DNA of 64,000 nt from Pomacea canaliculata (GCF_003073045.1 NC_037592.1:40233760-40297759); one strand, 5' to 3'; positions 13,101 through 25,800 are shown, counted from the stretch's first letter. Numbers and translations are program-made. The notes: a model not told the origin generated them from the letters alone.

Positions 13101-16100
13101 CACTGGTTAGGAATGTCATAGATATCCAGTGTGTTCATAATTTTTTTTAAGAAGCGGGATCGCATACTCTCTCCAGAATGTTTTGTTAGCTTGAAAGTAC
13201 ACAAAAAGGCACACAAAATACAATATAAAATCAAGAAAAAGAAGGGAGAATAATAACAAAAAGGAAAAAACAAAATCAGCATTTATCAGATATACAACCA
13301 GTGCTTCCAGCGATCCGCTCCTTCTAAGGATTGGCAGTCTTCCAGTGATAAATTCCTCGTACGTATTAAAGGTTCCAACTGGTTAACACTGTGTCAATAT
13401 TACTGGTTATGACGTTATGTAGTCATGAAATGTTGCATTTCTTAAAGATAAATACAAGTGCAATTATTCTGCAGAATTAGAGGAAGAATTCTGAGAATTA
13501 GACATTTCAGCCACCCCTACCCTCCTTTGATTTCTACAACATAAACATTTGAGTATGCAAAGGATATAAAAATAATAGAAGTAAAATTCTACTATTTTAC
13601 TGAAAAATATTTGCCTACCTTCAGGCTTTCCATCTGTTTCCATATAGCCTTTCCACCAGTTTTGTCAATGACCCTGTTTTCAACCACATATTGGAGAATT
13701 TTCAAATCTTCTGCAATTGAAAAAGGTGCACGTCTGCAAAAAAGAAATGAGATCTGATAATAACATTTTGTAAGTGATGCATACAATGACACCTGTAAAC
13801 AGATGCAAAACAAAATTATATGTATAAATGTATTGCTGCAAGAGGAAAAACATTGATAAAGCATTGGACAGATGCGAGTAGTGTTATGTCTGCTGGTTGT
13901 TTTGATTGCACTGTGTGGAATCTTTCTTTTATGACTCATGTGGTAGCCTGAATGAGATGTTGTTTCTTCTTACAATTCTTTTTGAATCTGTAATAACTAG
14001 CAAAACTATTGTGATATTTCCAAAAAAACCTTGGGCGACTAAAGAATTGAAAGGATTACTGAATAATAAAATAAATATGTTTTTTTCACTGGAGATGTTT
14101 TGGCAAAAATATCAGCAAACAGGAATGTGAAGGAGATAAGGAAGGTTGCTTGAGACTCCAATACTTTTTTTAAAATCTACTATTACACAGAGTAACTTTG
14201 GACAATGGCACCATTTTAGTTAAGACAAAGAAAGAAAGATTGAGAAAATGAAAAAACAGCAAAGCAAGAGAAATACTTGTATCACCCGGAATCACTATAA
14301 CATTTATACTATATCCCATTTCCTCTTGCTGGCCTTTGATTTGGTCTACTAGGAAAGTGGTTCTCAAAGTGTGGTATGTCAGCAAAGTGATATTTAGATC
14401 ACCAGATATCCTAATTAGTCCAGTACTGATTTCACACAAGTTTTAATTTTATCAATGCCCAATTGCTCGTCCGCATAAAACACTCAATTACCAAGTCTTT
14501 ATGTCACAGTGCTAGCATCGTGTCATTTAGCCGCATCATCTGTTACCCTAAGTCAGTGGTTCTCAACCTTTTACTTGTGATGCCCCCCTGACGAACAAAG
14601 GTACGTCCATGCACCCCCCTTAGCCGGCAATGTAAGCTAATTTCACTAATACCGGTATAAGAAACTTTTAAAAAATGACCACCTTCGCCATGGTGGTCGG
14701 GCGTATTTTATTTTAGTGAAGTGTTCCACAGTCTGAAATGCTTTGAGAACAACTGTACTAACGCACTAAAAGGTGATCTTCTCTATAGCTCTAGAAATGC
14801 ATAGAATTCATGTGTGTGAGTGAGACTTTACTCTAATTATTCTGTGTGTGCATGTGCACACATGAATAGTAAATAGTTGTTTCTAAACTTTTCAATGTAT
14901 AGAATTTTAAAAACTGTGCATGTTTGAGTTACTAGAGGGAGTCGATTACTGAACTGATCAAGCTTGACTCAAATAAAGTGCTAGGTTGAAAATCGACAGT
15001 CTGAAAAGAAAATGACAGTTGGAAAAGTTTATGAGATATATCATCCCAGGTAATGTTTGTTTATAGAAATAAAGGATAAGAATTTACATGCATTAAGACA
15101 AGATTTCTTCAACAGCATCTGAAAAAAACAGCTACAGATGTGATGTGCTTACACACTGAAAATGATACTGACTAAAAACATTTTTAAACCTAACCCTAAC
15201 CCTGACATCTTTAAAAATACTTTAAAAAATGTCAAATCAAATGGCTGGAACATCATCACTTTTATGAAATTTACCCTCTTTTTCCATGTGGCATTTTGAT
15301 AGTAGTGGGAGGACTCATGTCACTGTCAGTTTCTGAATCAGTCATTTTCTGCGGATGGCAAGTTCCATTACTGCATCTGCTCACCACAAAAGTCAATATT
15401 TAGCTGTACCAAGCATAAGTTGCAATTCAACATCTTACACCTTCTTCCAGTGCTGAGTTTGTTTATTTACAAAGTTACATTTTTGCCATTATTAAAAGAA
15501 TGACCACAAAAAAAAGCCTTGGCCAGACATCAACAAACTGCATCAAGATGAATGTTCAAAGCAACTACTTAACTTTTTTAACTACTGAAATTTAATTTTA
15601 TCAACAACCTTAACTAAGCTGATTCCATGTTCTTGAGGGAAAAGTTTAAAATCAGTTTGTTACAGAATTGAAGAATCACAGTGATACAATGAAGAACTAT
15701 TACAAATAAAAATAGCAAATGATACAAAATGGTAAAAGTAAAAACATGATTTCCTCTCTTTATAAAATCTGCAACCTACCTATATTGTTCAAGGTCCAAA
15801 AGTGTGTTCTGATTCACACAGTCAAGCACATAGGATGGCCAAAAGAGGTTTTGGTACTTTACAGCAGACTCTCCCAAGTTCTTGTCCGCAAGTCTATAAG
15901 TTTCATTGAAGTAGTGGTGTAATTTTTTTTATTAATTTTAACCTGTTTATGGGATAACTTTTCCTAATGCAGATACATGCTATAATTATAATAAAACATG
16001 ATTTATAAAAAGGAAAACTGCAACCACTGACTATCTGCAGAAATTCTAGATAACAATCTTTGAGAACAGGATTAGGAGTGCATCAGAAAATTGACTAAGC

Positions 16101-17413
16101 ACAAGTATTAACTTGATAGAGCAATGGATGGAAAAAATTATATGGTTTTAAAATCCAACACAGTTCTGACATTTGAAACACTTCATCTGCTTTTGGCAAA
16201 TGCTGCTAGGAACTTGCAACTTTCTTTCTGAATACTTACACCATCCCCATCTATCGCAAATCTCCTATTCCCTATACAGCAACTACCATTACCAGTTGTA
16301 GCAATCAATATCATAGATACACCTTGTTAATTTCCCCTAGCTTGTAGTGTCACACAACTCTGACATGTCACCTGTAGTTTTGCATTAAAAAAAAAAATTA
16401 GAGAAAATTAGAATATAACGCCTTACTCAGGGGCACATGATGCTATGCTAACAAAGGAAGGAGAGGGGTGGAATTATGGAAGGAAGGAGGCTCAATAGAG
16501 GCGAGATCTAACTCGATCCTACTTCTGGTAGAATCTGTTCATCATGTCATGTGCCCTCAAGTAATGCATTTGGTCCCTCATTTCAGAACAGTAAACAGCA
16601 TGCATTTTTTTTTCTAAAATCTTGATACATACAACTAAGCCCGTGTCTGCCTTATCATTTTAAAATTGAAGAACTTAACAAACTTTACCTGATTGCACAT
16701 TCATTATTTTTACTTGTAACTACACCTCCACCATGCTGAAACAATGAAATAAAAATAACTTCAAATTTCTTCATAAGGAAAATACTTAAAAACCTTAAAG
16801 TAAACGACATACTTTTCTTCTGAATAAATATGCCTATGCTACCTTCTCTACATTATTTCATGAAGATTACCAAACAAAAAAGAAACCCAAAAAACAAAAC
16901 AAACAAAACAAACAACAACAAAAAAAACAACAAACAAACAACAACAACAAAATCGGCATCTAAGGCAGACCACGTTAAACTTAATCAGTGGTTTCCTTAG
17001 TTATGCAGTTCATCATAATTCTATATTCAGATTAAAACTACATCCTCGTTCATCTCACACACAAACAAACCATTACACTGGTTAATCGTTACTTTGAAGA
17101 TGATTACGCATCACAGCCCAGATTTTCAGTATCTGATACCTACAGCCTCAGAACTGTTTAAATTTTCGAAATTCTTAAAACATATAATTTTCGCTCTCTG
17201 CTAGAAACCAATATAAGCGAGAACAGATAATAAACCGATTTTGCTTTTGACAAAAAAATTAATATCGAGCATCGTTACTGGCTCAGATACACGTACTTTG
17301 ATCAAAGGGATTAGTTCCTTTTTTGTCTGTCCTGGTGGGATATGAAAAACTAGAGCAGAACCATCACCTTTAATAAAGAGATCATGTCTATACTGCTTAG
17401 CAGTCAGAGACAT
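7199..17413 (-). CDS. TERF2IP: TERF2IP / RAP1 homologue, shelterin-type telomere protein
   Basis: Twelve exons give an uninterrupted 733-residue protein: 17413-17297, 16735-16689, 15893-15780, 15376-15275, 13733-13619, 13189-12991, 12638-12587, 11668-10924, 9763-9736, 9261-8834, 8212-8098, 7338-7199; all phases agree. Residues 1-95 form the BRCT (LFIKGDGSALVFHIPP, then HGGGVV, then YVLDCV). Residues 127-185 form the Rap1 Myb (APFSIAEDLKILQYVVENR, AIWKQME). About 460 residues of acidic then basic disordered linker follow. The RCT lies at 650-733 (EFGFTLSEACSILWQFSGN, then GHYLWTEEDD). Vertebrate RAP1 binds TRF2 through the RCT at telomeres and also regulates NF-kB signalling. At 733 residues it is much longer than human RAP1 (399), the excess being in the linker. 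The start is the first ATG before the BRCT. TIMM8 lies head to head upstream. Confidence 0.95.
8425..8635 (-). repeat. tRNA-derived SINE, copy A
   Basis: Read on the minus strand, this has an A-box-like GGTTAGAACACTTG, a B-box-like ATTTGAACC, then a body with CCCTAGCTGACCCAG, GGGTACCTGAC and GGGGAAGGTAAGGCAGTGA. The same order of motifs occurs at 11985-12212 on the other strand, showing a dispersed family. It lies in the TERF2IP intron between exons 10 and 11. Confidence 0.6.
10195..10330 (+). mobile_element. LINE 3' fragment (reverse transcriptase C-terminal tail)
   Basis: One frame reads APSIWNTLPP, then FKSGLKTHLF, matching the WNSLP...FK..LKT.LF ending of CR1/L2/Nimb-like LINE polymerases. 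Only the extreme C-terminal end is recognisable. It sits in a TERF2IP intron, antisense to the gene. Confidence 0.5.
10410..10811 (-). mobile_element. Possible solo LTR-like fossil
   Basis: On the minus strand this roughly 400-base block begins with TG, ends with CA and contains a TATATAA box about mid-way, an arrangement typical of a solitary long terminal repeat. No internal coding part is present and no matching target duplication is evident, so it would be an old relic. The family cannot be assigned. Confidence 0.22.
11985..12212 (+). repeat. tRNA-derived SINE, copy B
   Basis: This is the same family as the copy at 8425-8635, in the opposite orientation: A-box-like GGCTAGAACACTGG, B-box-like ATTTGATACC, then GAGCCAGCTGTTAAATGGGC, CACCTGACC, GACTGGGGAAGG, AAAGGCAGT and GGAGATGGGCAC. 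It lies in the TERF2IP intron between exons 7 and 8. Confidence 0.6.
14554..14755. repeat. Short nonautonomous hAT-like element (MITE)
   Basis: The left end CAGTGGTTCTCAA and the inverted right end CAGTTGTTCTCAA differ at one of 13 positions, and this is a common hAT terminus. The 8-bp flanks share only a central CTAA, so the insertion looks old. A lone similar end (AGTGGTTCTCAAAGTGTGG) lies nearby at about 14355. No coding content is present. Confidence 0.55.
15189..15203. repeat. Interstitial telomere-like motif
   Basis: The sequence CCTAACCCTAACCCT is two and a half copies of the animal telomere repeat. It reads as TTAGGG units on the TERF2IP sense strand, in the intron between the BRCT and Myb exons. 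Confidence 0.6.
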
Positions 17414-17726
17414 CAATGGAATCACCCGCTGAAAATATTTTTAATCTACTTTCGTGTACTTCGTTTCGTTTGATCGGTTGATCCGAATTAAATTCAAGTA
17501 ATAATGACAAAAAACCATTATTTTCCTTTGCTGATACAAATAAATAAATAGTCACTATTTTCTTCGATTCTTTAGTTTTTTTGCAATAAAATTTAAGCAA
17601 AAATAAAAATATTTCATACATTTCTCGCAATTAGGTAAATACCCATTTCCACTTCGTATGTTTGCGTGACCAAGGGGCATCACTCTGCGACTCGACCTTT
17701 TTCTGACCTACGCACGATACTCAGAT
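17414..17726. promoter_or_regulatory. Divergent TERF2IP / TIMM8 promoter region
   Basis: TERF2IP starts at 17413 on the minus strand. On the plus strand, a donor-like GAT|GTAAGT at 17726/17727 is the best candidate for the 5'UTR exon of TIMM8, whose coding exon begins with a spliced acceptor at 19514. The space between is about 300 bases with raised CpG at 17660-17726, fitting a shared promoter. Start sites are not visible from sequence alone. Confidence 0.45.
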
Positions 17727-17743
17727 GTAAGTAATAATAATGC

Positions 17744-17787
17744 GAACTTATAACGCGTAGCATCACGAACATGATAGATCGCACTCT
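17744..17787 (+). repeat. Dispersed repeat, copy 1
   Basis: A 44-base block starting GAACTTATAACGCGTAGCAT matches 35018-35061 at 39 of 44 positions without gaps. It is an unnamed dispersed repeat and may be the edge of a longer element. Confidence 0.5.
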
Positions 17788-17929
17788 CTGCGCAGACCAA
17801 TAATGATAAACGAACGATAACAGCCAGTGTAGTGTGTGCTACGTATAGGCACACTGAACATATACATTAGGTACCAGAGTAGAACGCAAAACAATGGATG
17901 AAGGGATGTAGATACTATAAACAGTGTCG

Positions 17930-19030
17930 GATGGAGTTGTTATATGATGGTTAAGATGACAGTATTGCCAGGGAACTTAGAATAGTAATTCAGGGACAGT
18001 ACTTTGTGAACAGATACGTCCTCAGAGAGCGTGTGAATGTAGCCTTGTAGTCCGAGTGGCGAATGTGATGAGGAAGAGAGTTCCACTGCTTAGCAGCACA
18101 AAGGGAGGACGTCCGTATGACTGTCTTTGTGGGAGAATAGAATGCGAAGTCTGATGAGGAGTGAAGGATTTGAGCAGGAGCGTGGACAGACAGGGGAGGA
18201 GGGGAGGAGTCTTCACAGAATCCATAGCATAGAGTTGAGAGCTTGTAGTATATTTTAGCTTTAATTTGTAGCCAATGAAGAAGTGGTGTGACATGTTCAC
18301 ATTTGCGAGTCCAGAAAACGAGACGAGCAGGTGAGTTCTGGACTTTCTGAAGCTTATCAATGAGGTACTGTGAACAGTCAGCAAGAAGAGAGTTACAGTA
18401 GTCTAGTTTAGACAGAACACATGAGCAGACGAGAATTATGATGATTGAGATGGACAGAGTATGGCGAATGATCTGATCTATCAGAGCTCATATTATGCAG
18501 GAGGACAGATGTGAGAAACATGATAATCAAGAGACATGTCAGCAGACATTATATAACCTAAGTTAAGTATTGAAATAACAAAAGGAACATTAGCATCACC
18601 TACCCGAACACAGACAGGCATTGAAGGGTGAACTCTGGCTTTCCTGTTTGTAAAAAATTAAAGCTTTTGTTTTTTTGTCATTTAGTTTTAGCTTGTTGTG
18701 GGTCATCAATTGTCTAATATCAGAAATACAATCTTGGTTGCCCTGGATAGCAATGTGTGCCTGAGAAGGAGAACAGCTGAGTGTTATTAGCAAAGGATTG
18801 ATAGGCTACAGAGTGAGATTGATTTAGAGTAGTAAGTGGCTTGGTATGCATGATAAAGAGGATGGGACCAAGTACAGAACCTTGGGGGACACTCTCATCA
18901 CCATGATCTCTGAGCCACATTTCAGTCAACAGCATAATGTGAAGATCATTGTCACTGATGAACTCCACTATGTGTTCTCTTCTGTGCCAATAGCTCATGA
19001 AAATGTGCTCACTGTTGAGGAGGGGAATTA
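17930..19030 (-). mobile_element. Internally deleted CR1/L2-like LINE
   Basis: On the minus strand the order is: start of the endonuclease (IVEFISDNDLHIMLLTEMWL), then directly RT motif SVPQGSVLGPILF, then the catalytic motif degraded to FANN, then CISDIRQLMTHNKLKLNDKK, then a C-terminal tail with LHWL-type and WNSLP motifs. The normal remainder of the endonuclease and the front of the polymerase are missing between GDE and SVPQG, so the copy carries one large internal deletion besides smaller lesions. It lies antisense in the TIMM8 5'UTR intron. The clade is judged from motif style only. Confidence 0.75.
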
Positions 19031-19523
19031 AAGTAAATTCAAATTAAATGCGTGCTTTTTATCAGAGTCAAGAAAACTCGCATAGACATGGTGATTGAGA
19101 AAAGCCTTGAGCATTGTTTTTTAAAAGGACTTCTAAGATTACCTTACTCCAGAGCTACAGTACACACATTACAGCAACACAGCGCGTGTGTCACGATGTG
19201 TTGTATGGCTGGCCATGTAAGAAAGGAGAGATATGTGCAGTACGGTATATAAGTATGCATTCCTGCAGTTCTTGCAATGAATACACTTCTGCTGTGGTGG
19301 CTTAGGGTAAAATTGTGGAATTGCCACCATTCCATCTATTAGAGCTTTAATACTTGCAGTCAATGATATTTAAAAAAAATTAATAACTTTTTCAGCTTCC
19401 AAAATAATCGTCAGATTCTCAGATGAGTTTCAAAATTGTGTACAAAAACAACCATATCTTTTCATTTCGAGTTGTTAAGGTAAACTAATGTTTTAACGGT
19501 TATTTCATTTGCAGTGGATCAGA

Positions 19524-19793
19524 ATGTCTGAAGCACTTCAAGATCCCAGCATGCATCGCTTTGTAGAGATGGAAACGCAGAGGCAACGTTTTCAGCAACT
19601 GATTCACAATCTTACAGATAAATGTTGGGATATATGCATGGGGAACCCAGGCCAAAAGCTTGACTCTCGCACAGAAAACTGCATGGTCAACTGTGTGGAA
19701 CGCTTTATTGACACCACAAATTACGTTGTGAATCGACTGGACCCTTCCTCACAGTCAGGTTCTACCACTTCAAGCTCAGACTTATCAGAATGA
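19524..19793 (+). CDS. TIMM8: TIMM8, mitochondrial small Tim chaperone
   Basis: This single coding exon gives 89 residues, the usual size. It has the twin CX3C signature CWDIC and CMVNC with the family stretch PGQKLDSR between, preceded by RFVEMETQRQRFQQL and followed by VERFIDTTNYVVNRL, closely matching human TIMM8A. Small Tims form hexamers with TIMM13 in the intermembrane space and carry hydrophobic proteins to the TIM22/TIM23 inner-membrane routes; the cysteines form two disulfides. The chosen start is the ATG ten bases after a TTTGCAG acceptor, so a noncoding first exon exists upstream, most likely ending near 17726. A serine/threonine-rich tail ends the protein. No defects are seen. Confidence 0.97.
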   Translation: MSEALQDPSMHRFVEMETQRQRFQQLIHNLTDKCWDICMGNPGQKLDSRTENCMVNCVERFIDTTNYVVNRLDPSSQSGSTTSSSDLSE

Positions 19794-19820
19794 ATAGAAA
19801 TAGATTTATGCTCCTATAAT

Positions 19821-19826
19821 AATAAA
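19821..19826 (+). terminator. TIMM8 polyadenylation signal candidate
   Basis: AATAAA lies 27 bases after the TIMM8 stop. Other AATAAA-like signals occur further on, so a longer 3'UTR is possible. Confidence 0.5.
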
Positions 19827-22800
19827 GCATGCATTCATGCATTTTCAGTGTATAACAACTTAATGGTTTGAAAATAATGTCTACAAGAAAGTCTAATACG
19901 ACAGATGTAGAGTACATTGGTACAGCTCCATTCTGAGGATATGGTAGAAACATTTTTACAGATTTTGTTTAGTAAACTATAATACATCAAAATATTAACT
20001 TGCTTAAATCTTAGATGCACAAAATATTAAAAGCTTCAGTGATGTGCAATGTTGAAATGCCGACATGACAATTTTTAATGAAGCATCCTGTTAAAAAGAA
20101 ACATCTATACAATGTATTGCTGAGATGGATATCATCAAGTCAGCTATACTAAAACTTTTTAAAATATGATTTAAGAATATGTGTTATGTTTTATTTGAAG
20201 TCATGGATTCACTTTTTTTATTTAACAGTTTTCTTTTATATGTGTACCATTTTAAGAATAGGAAATGGTAATAAAAGCATTATAAATATGCCACTTGTAC
20301 CACAAATTACTAGTGCTTACACTTTACACTTGATCTGGTTTCAGTTTTGCAGGTGTATATTTAATGCTTGATAGTGAAATGTTGTGCATGTAGTAGCAAC
20401 AGTCTATCACAGCAGTTACTGACACCTGTTCATTGATCTTGTACCTAACACTCTGTACAAGCAAATCAGGTTGCTGTGATCTGTCTTTTAAGTGATATCA
20501 GCTCCTGACAGATTTAGTTCTTTTTCAAACCATATTTCTCTGCAAAATCAAAGATGCATAAGAGGGTAAAAAGCACCAGACCTTTCCAATGGTCAGAGTT
20601 AGGCAAGTCGATAACTTGCAAATAAATATGACTAAAATTGTTGTGCTCATGTTTCTGATACAGGTGGTACTGTTGTTAACTGTAATATATATTTGATGAG
20701 GTAAAAGGAGTGTTTGTTAATGCTCGCCATCATGTGTATGTTGCTTAAACATGATGTCACTATGCGTTTGTAGTGCCCTTTTTATATTCTTAATATCTTC
20801 ATGGTACATGTATCATTACTGTTCAGGTAGTTTATCATATCTGCAATGCTGTGACCAGCTTAGTCAACACAATATGTGACATTGCAGTATATTATTATTA
20901 AATGAGTGCATTTCTTACTATGGAGGACACATAAAGCAACCAGCAAGTATTAAAATGCAGTATGTCAGGCAGAAATGCAAGTAAACAAAGAAATCAAAGC
21001 TGTTTTATTTAGCTTACAACAGATTATGCACTGAAAATGGAAATAAACCACAGGTTTGAGACAATTTCTTAAAGATTTAAAAACAACTCCAACAGGTCTC
21101 AAGGAGGTACGGGTAAGATCTACCCTACAACAGAAAATAGCTGCAAGGCAAAATAATGCAAACATTTATCATTTCATATTTACTTATTCTCTTCATCTGC
21201 ATCTTGTGACACATTTTCATATTTTGGCTAGAGGTCCTGTTTCAACTGGCAATGACTTGAAACAAGTGTCCATTGTCAGAATGTTTGCATTTTTCAGCTC
21301 CTTTTATTAAATGCATGGTTTAAACAAGATTTTCTCAAAGGTGACTAGAGGTTTTGGCAACATTCATGCTACTCTGATCCTTTTCCATTTTAGAGAGAAG
21401 TAGATGCTTATTTAATTAAGCTAATTACAAGGAACTGACACGTCCAATAATGTGTCCCAAGTCACATATCAATGAACCTAACTGAATATGCTCATCAAGA
21501 AGACAAATGGTTTCCATTGAACTACAGGAAATATGCAATGGAAATGAAGCATTCATTGAACAGTGTGCTGCCTGAACCAAATTTTTTTCTAACACAGATA
21601 TTGAGAAGTCATTTAGGTAATTATCTCCAGCAAGTTGGAGTGAAATTTTATGGACAATGGAAAGGCCTCTAAATCTGTGGGGTGGAGCATTGGAAAAACA
21701 AAGCAGGTCACAGGATAAGGATGAAAACAAACCTGGAATGTTTGCTTACCAGATGGGCCACACCATTGCCATTTCTGAAACATCCTGTATGACCAATAAG
21801 AAGTCCATCAAGCAAATAAGGGCCACATTACAGAGCTCAAGCTGTGGATGTGATTGCCTAGAAAGACAATCTCACCTAAAATTCCAGGTCAGAAAGAACA
21901 TAAGCTAAAGGCAAGTTGAACCCTTTAAAGAAAACAGCAGCTGCCAAATACTGTCATTAATTATACTTTCATTTGCAACGAATCATGCACTTTGTCTTAT
22001 ACTAGGATGTACTGGTCAGACACCAAACTAGCAGACTAAAATTAAAAGGTACCAAAGTAGTTGCACTTATCTGGAGGCCAGCTTTTTTTTTTTTTTGTGT
22101 GCGAAGGCAGTGCCTATCTCTTCCACTGTATTTAATACTAAAACCTTGTATCAGGTCACAGCTGCATTGACTTAGTAATTAAACTGTATCAAACAGGATT
22201 GAATTAGCTAAACACTGTGCCTCTGGACTTGAATGTCATTGCTTTAGCTAATTGGCTTTCCACTTCCCCAAAAAGGTTAGATGAAGAATCAGTAACGAGA
22301 ATAAGGTATAATATGGTAAAATAAAAAAGTATTAAAAAAATTTCCTTCACAAAACATTGTCAGCAGCTACATCCCTATATCTATTTAACATAGAGGAAAA
22401 GACTGGCAATAGTTTATAAGCAGAGAGGTCAGATTCCAAAACAAAACTTTTATATACATCCGGACTGAAAAGTGAGCTCTGATGCTAACATGGCCTAGAC
22501 TTTATATTGAAGGAACAAATGTGTTGAAGATACTCTGAATTGCATGCCACCAAGAGACCTCTGAATAGCCTAATGGGACTCCACAGACTTTTTGCAACTT
22601 TTGGAAAATCTAAACTCTTTCACATTCTAGGCCTAGGCCTAATTCTGAGGCACTTCTAGTGTACAACCTTTTATGGATTAGTAAACTTATTATAGTGTTA
22701 ATGTGTTTCAAGACTGACAATTTTTGTTGTGGAGATGATCAGCTGCCAAACAATGAAATAGGTAGCCTGTTTAAAAACTTTCTCCAGGAAATAATGCTCC

Positions 22801-25800
22801 AAAAAAGGCAGAGGGGTGGGGGGATTCTTTTGCAAGCTGAATCACACTGATCTTCAATAGGTAAGCATTTTCTACCCCTACTAGGGGGAAAAAAAAACCC
22901 CACACAATCTCATGAACAATTTATAACTACTATGTTTAAACAAAAGATCTTCTCTCTTCTTGTTTCATCATATGTCCATGGAGTTTCACATGCTAATCTG
23001 TAAAATTTAAGCCTGCCTCACCAGATCTTGCACATGCACAAAGTATACAAGCAAACACACATGCACTTTCAAAAGAATTTTTTATGCACAAATCACGTTC
23101 TAGATGAAAAACGGAGCCTATGGAAATAATTTTTAAAACATCTATAAGCCAGTGGCAAAAAAAAAATCAGATACTGTTGAAAGATGTTTTTTTAAAACAC
23201 TGCTCAAAAACCCAAGATCGCTGCTTGCATTTAATAGGTATGGCACAGCGCTTAATGCGATCAATTTGTTACACCGCCTTCAGTATGAATCAACTGCATT
23301 GCTAAAATAGCACTTTGTGCTGTTTCATACACCCATTCCATGCTTTTTTAAGATGTGAACACCATGCTTGAGTGGTGTCGAATCAATGCAATAGTAACTT
23401 CAAACCAAATGCTATGCCATCATAAAAAGGCTTGTTAAATATAAACATCGTTGCCCGTATTGGCAGGGAGCAGGTGTCGGGGGAGAATGAACAGCAGGCA
23501 CTATCACTGTCCTATAGTTTCACAAACTTGTAGAATGTCACCATACAAAGGAAATAAGAAACAAAACTACAATGTCATTGGTAAAAAATGTCTCATGTAT
23601 AGATATGGTAAAAGATCTCTGCATGACTGTCGTGAAAAGGGACATATTTTTAAAAAAGTCATCATGAAATACTTGTGCTATGACGTATGATCATAAGTTC
23701 TTTAAATACAACAGACTTGTGAGGGCTTATAGTTATTGTCAAACAAAATGAAATCCTTATACAGAAAAATAGTGTAGCTGGAATAAATTGTCTGCCTCAC
23801 TCCCAAGAGAAAAAAGTGTACTTTTTATGCATACACATATACTCTTTACATCCCCAAGAACCCAACATTTTGTACAGTGTTCCAACAGTACTTTAAAAGT
23901 TACATGAGCCTGAAAACAAAACGGAAGCAGTTGTTGATGCCCTTAAAGTACAAGTGGTTTAAGACAACATGTAATATTAGGAATATTTAGGTCCCTGAAT
24001 TTAGGATCAAGGGGCAAGACAGGAGCTTCTTTCTAAAAGTTATAATAAGAATGACCACCAACATCAACTACAAAATCACATGAAAACAGAGCCAGCTCAG
24101 CAAGTCTTGCTTGCCAAAAATGCCAAATAAATACAGTGATTACCAATGCTGATTGGCAAGCTAGTAGGTGAGCCGAAGAAAATGTTTCCCAATTCCCAGT
24201 CACCCTCACCATCTTGCATCTAATTAAATAATTTTATGAATGTTTTAGAAAGTAAATGAACAAGATGAATGAAACATGATTTTGTACATCTTTTGATGAT
24301 TAAAAGATGTGTGTAGCCACTTGAACATGTGATGTCAAACGAGGCTTTCACAAACACGTTTAGTTTTTATAGAAAACCCCTCTATAAAATCATGACACCC
24401 AAATACATCAACAACAAAAATGATTGCTTAAAAAAATGTTTTATGTACAAATTTATAAACTCATTGCACGAGAGGGATACATGGCTATTTTATACCCTTA
24501 ACACAAAAAAATAAAGCAAATAAATAATAACTGATACATGGATTCAAAAGAAGAAACTCAGTGGACGGCTAGAAACTGAAGAAAACTGGAATCAAAATAT
24601 AAAAAAAAAACAGTTTTTTTCCCCAAGATAAGAGTTCAAGACTGATTTTGCACTTACCTATAAAATATACTCTGTGTTCTGAAGTGTGCTTTGTGAGGGA
24701 GGATCATTACAGAACGGCATTTGATGAAGCACACTTACAAGTAGCTTTATAGCTAGTGTAAAAATAAATGCAGGAGATCAGATCAAAGACAATCAACATA
24801 TAAATAAATTGTATGAAAAAACTGGAAGCTCCATTTAACTCACTCCTTTAGCTACCTAATCATGAACTGATTATAAGGAAGAATAATTTCAAGATTCAAG
24901 CTTCAAAACTGTTGGATTGCATGTAATTTTTGAAACAATAACTCAAAGACTTATAGCATGGTATGTAGCAGAAACAGTCAAACGTATAACCTGCACATCT
25001 TTTGTATGTCAGATACACAACTGACAGTTGATGTTATCTGACATGACATCATTTTCTAATGTACAGTTATCATGTAAAACTTATTGTGGCAAAACAAAGA
25101 CAACACCAAATGATCTCTCTACATAACACTTCTAGATAAAGCCCACTGCTGAATCCATGCTTTATAGTAAATACCAATGCTTTACGTGTATATTTTAACT
25201 GAGATGAGCAGATTACATCAAGAAATGCCAGACCTTCCTTTGGAAACTAAAAAGCAAAACTATACCATAAATTTGTATCATAGATATATGGTTGATTTGC
25301 ATCAATATAACACAAACATAAGCAATAAAACGTCAAACAGCAGCTTCTGCAATCATCCTTTTATGTTTCCACTGTAGTAAACTCTTTGTGCGACACACTT
25401 TCTACATTATCAGGAAAATGATAAAAACTGGCTATTCAGGTTTTTAATTATGTTCCTGCATAGCTTCCCCCTCCCACAAATAAAAAACAAAACAAAACTC
25501 AATAACGAAGAAATATTCTCATCAACATTGTGTCCCTCAGCCTGGCTTGGAATTTGCACAATTCCTAACATTTTTTGGCCAAACAAAGGTGAGAAAAAGT
25601 AATGCACAGTGACCTTCAATACTAATGCAAACCACATAGTCACATGGTCATAAAGCAGCAAAGTGTTCTTTCCATAAATATTTACAGAAGTTGACCATAC
25701 ATCTTCAAACTCCCCACCACACACACTTCAAAAAACACTTAGTGCACGTCTCATTCTTTTCTTACATTTCACGACTAATTATGAAAATGTAAAACCACTT

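Noticed and set aside
14355-14420. Second hAT-like terminus (AGTGGTTCTCAAAGTGTGG)
   Set aside because: No matching opposite end or target duplication could be found, so no element is called.
16880-16960. A/C-rich (AAAC)n-like tract
   Set aside because: Simple low-complexity sequence in a TERF2IP intron.
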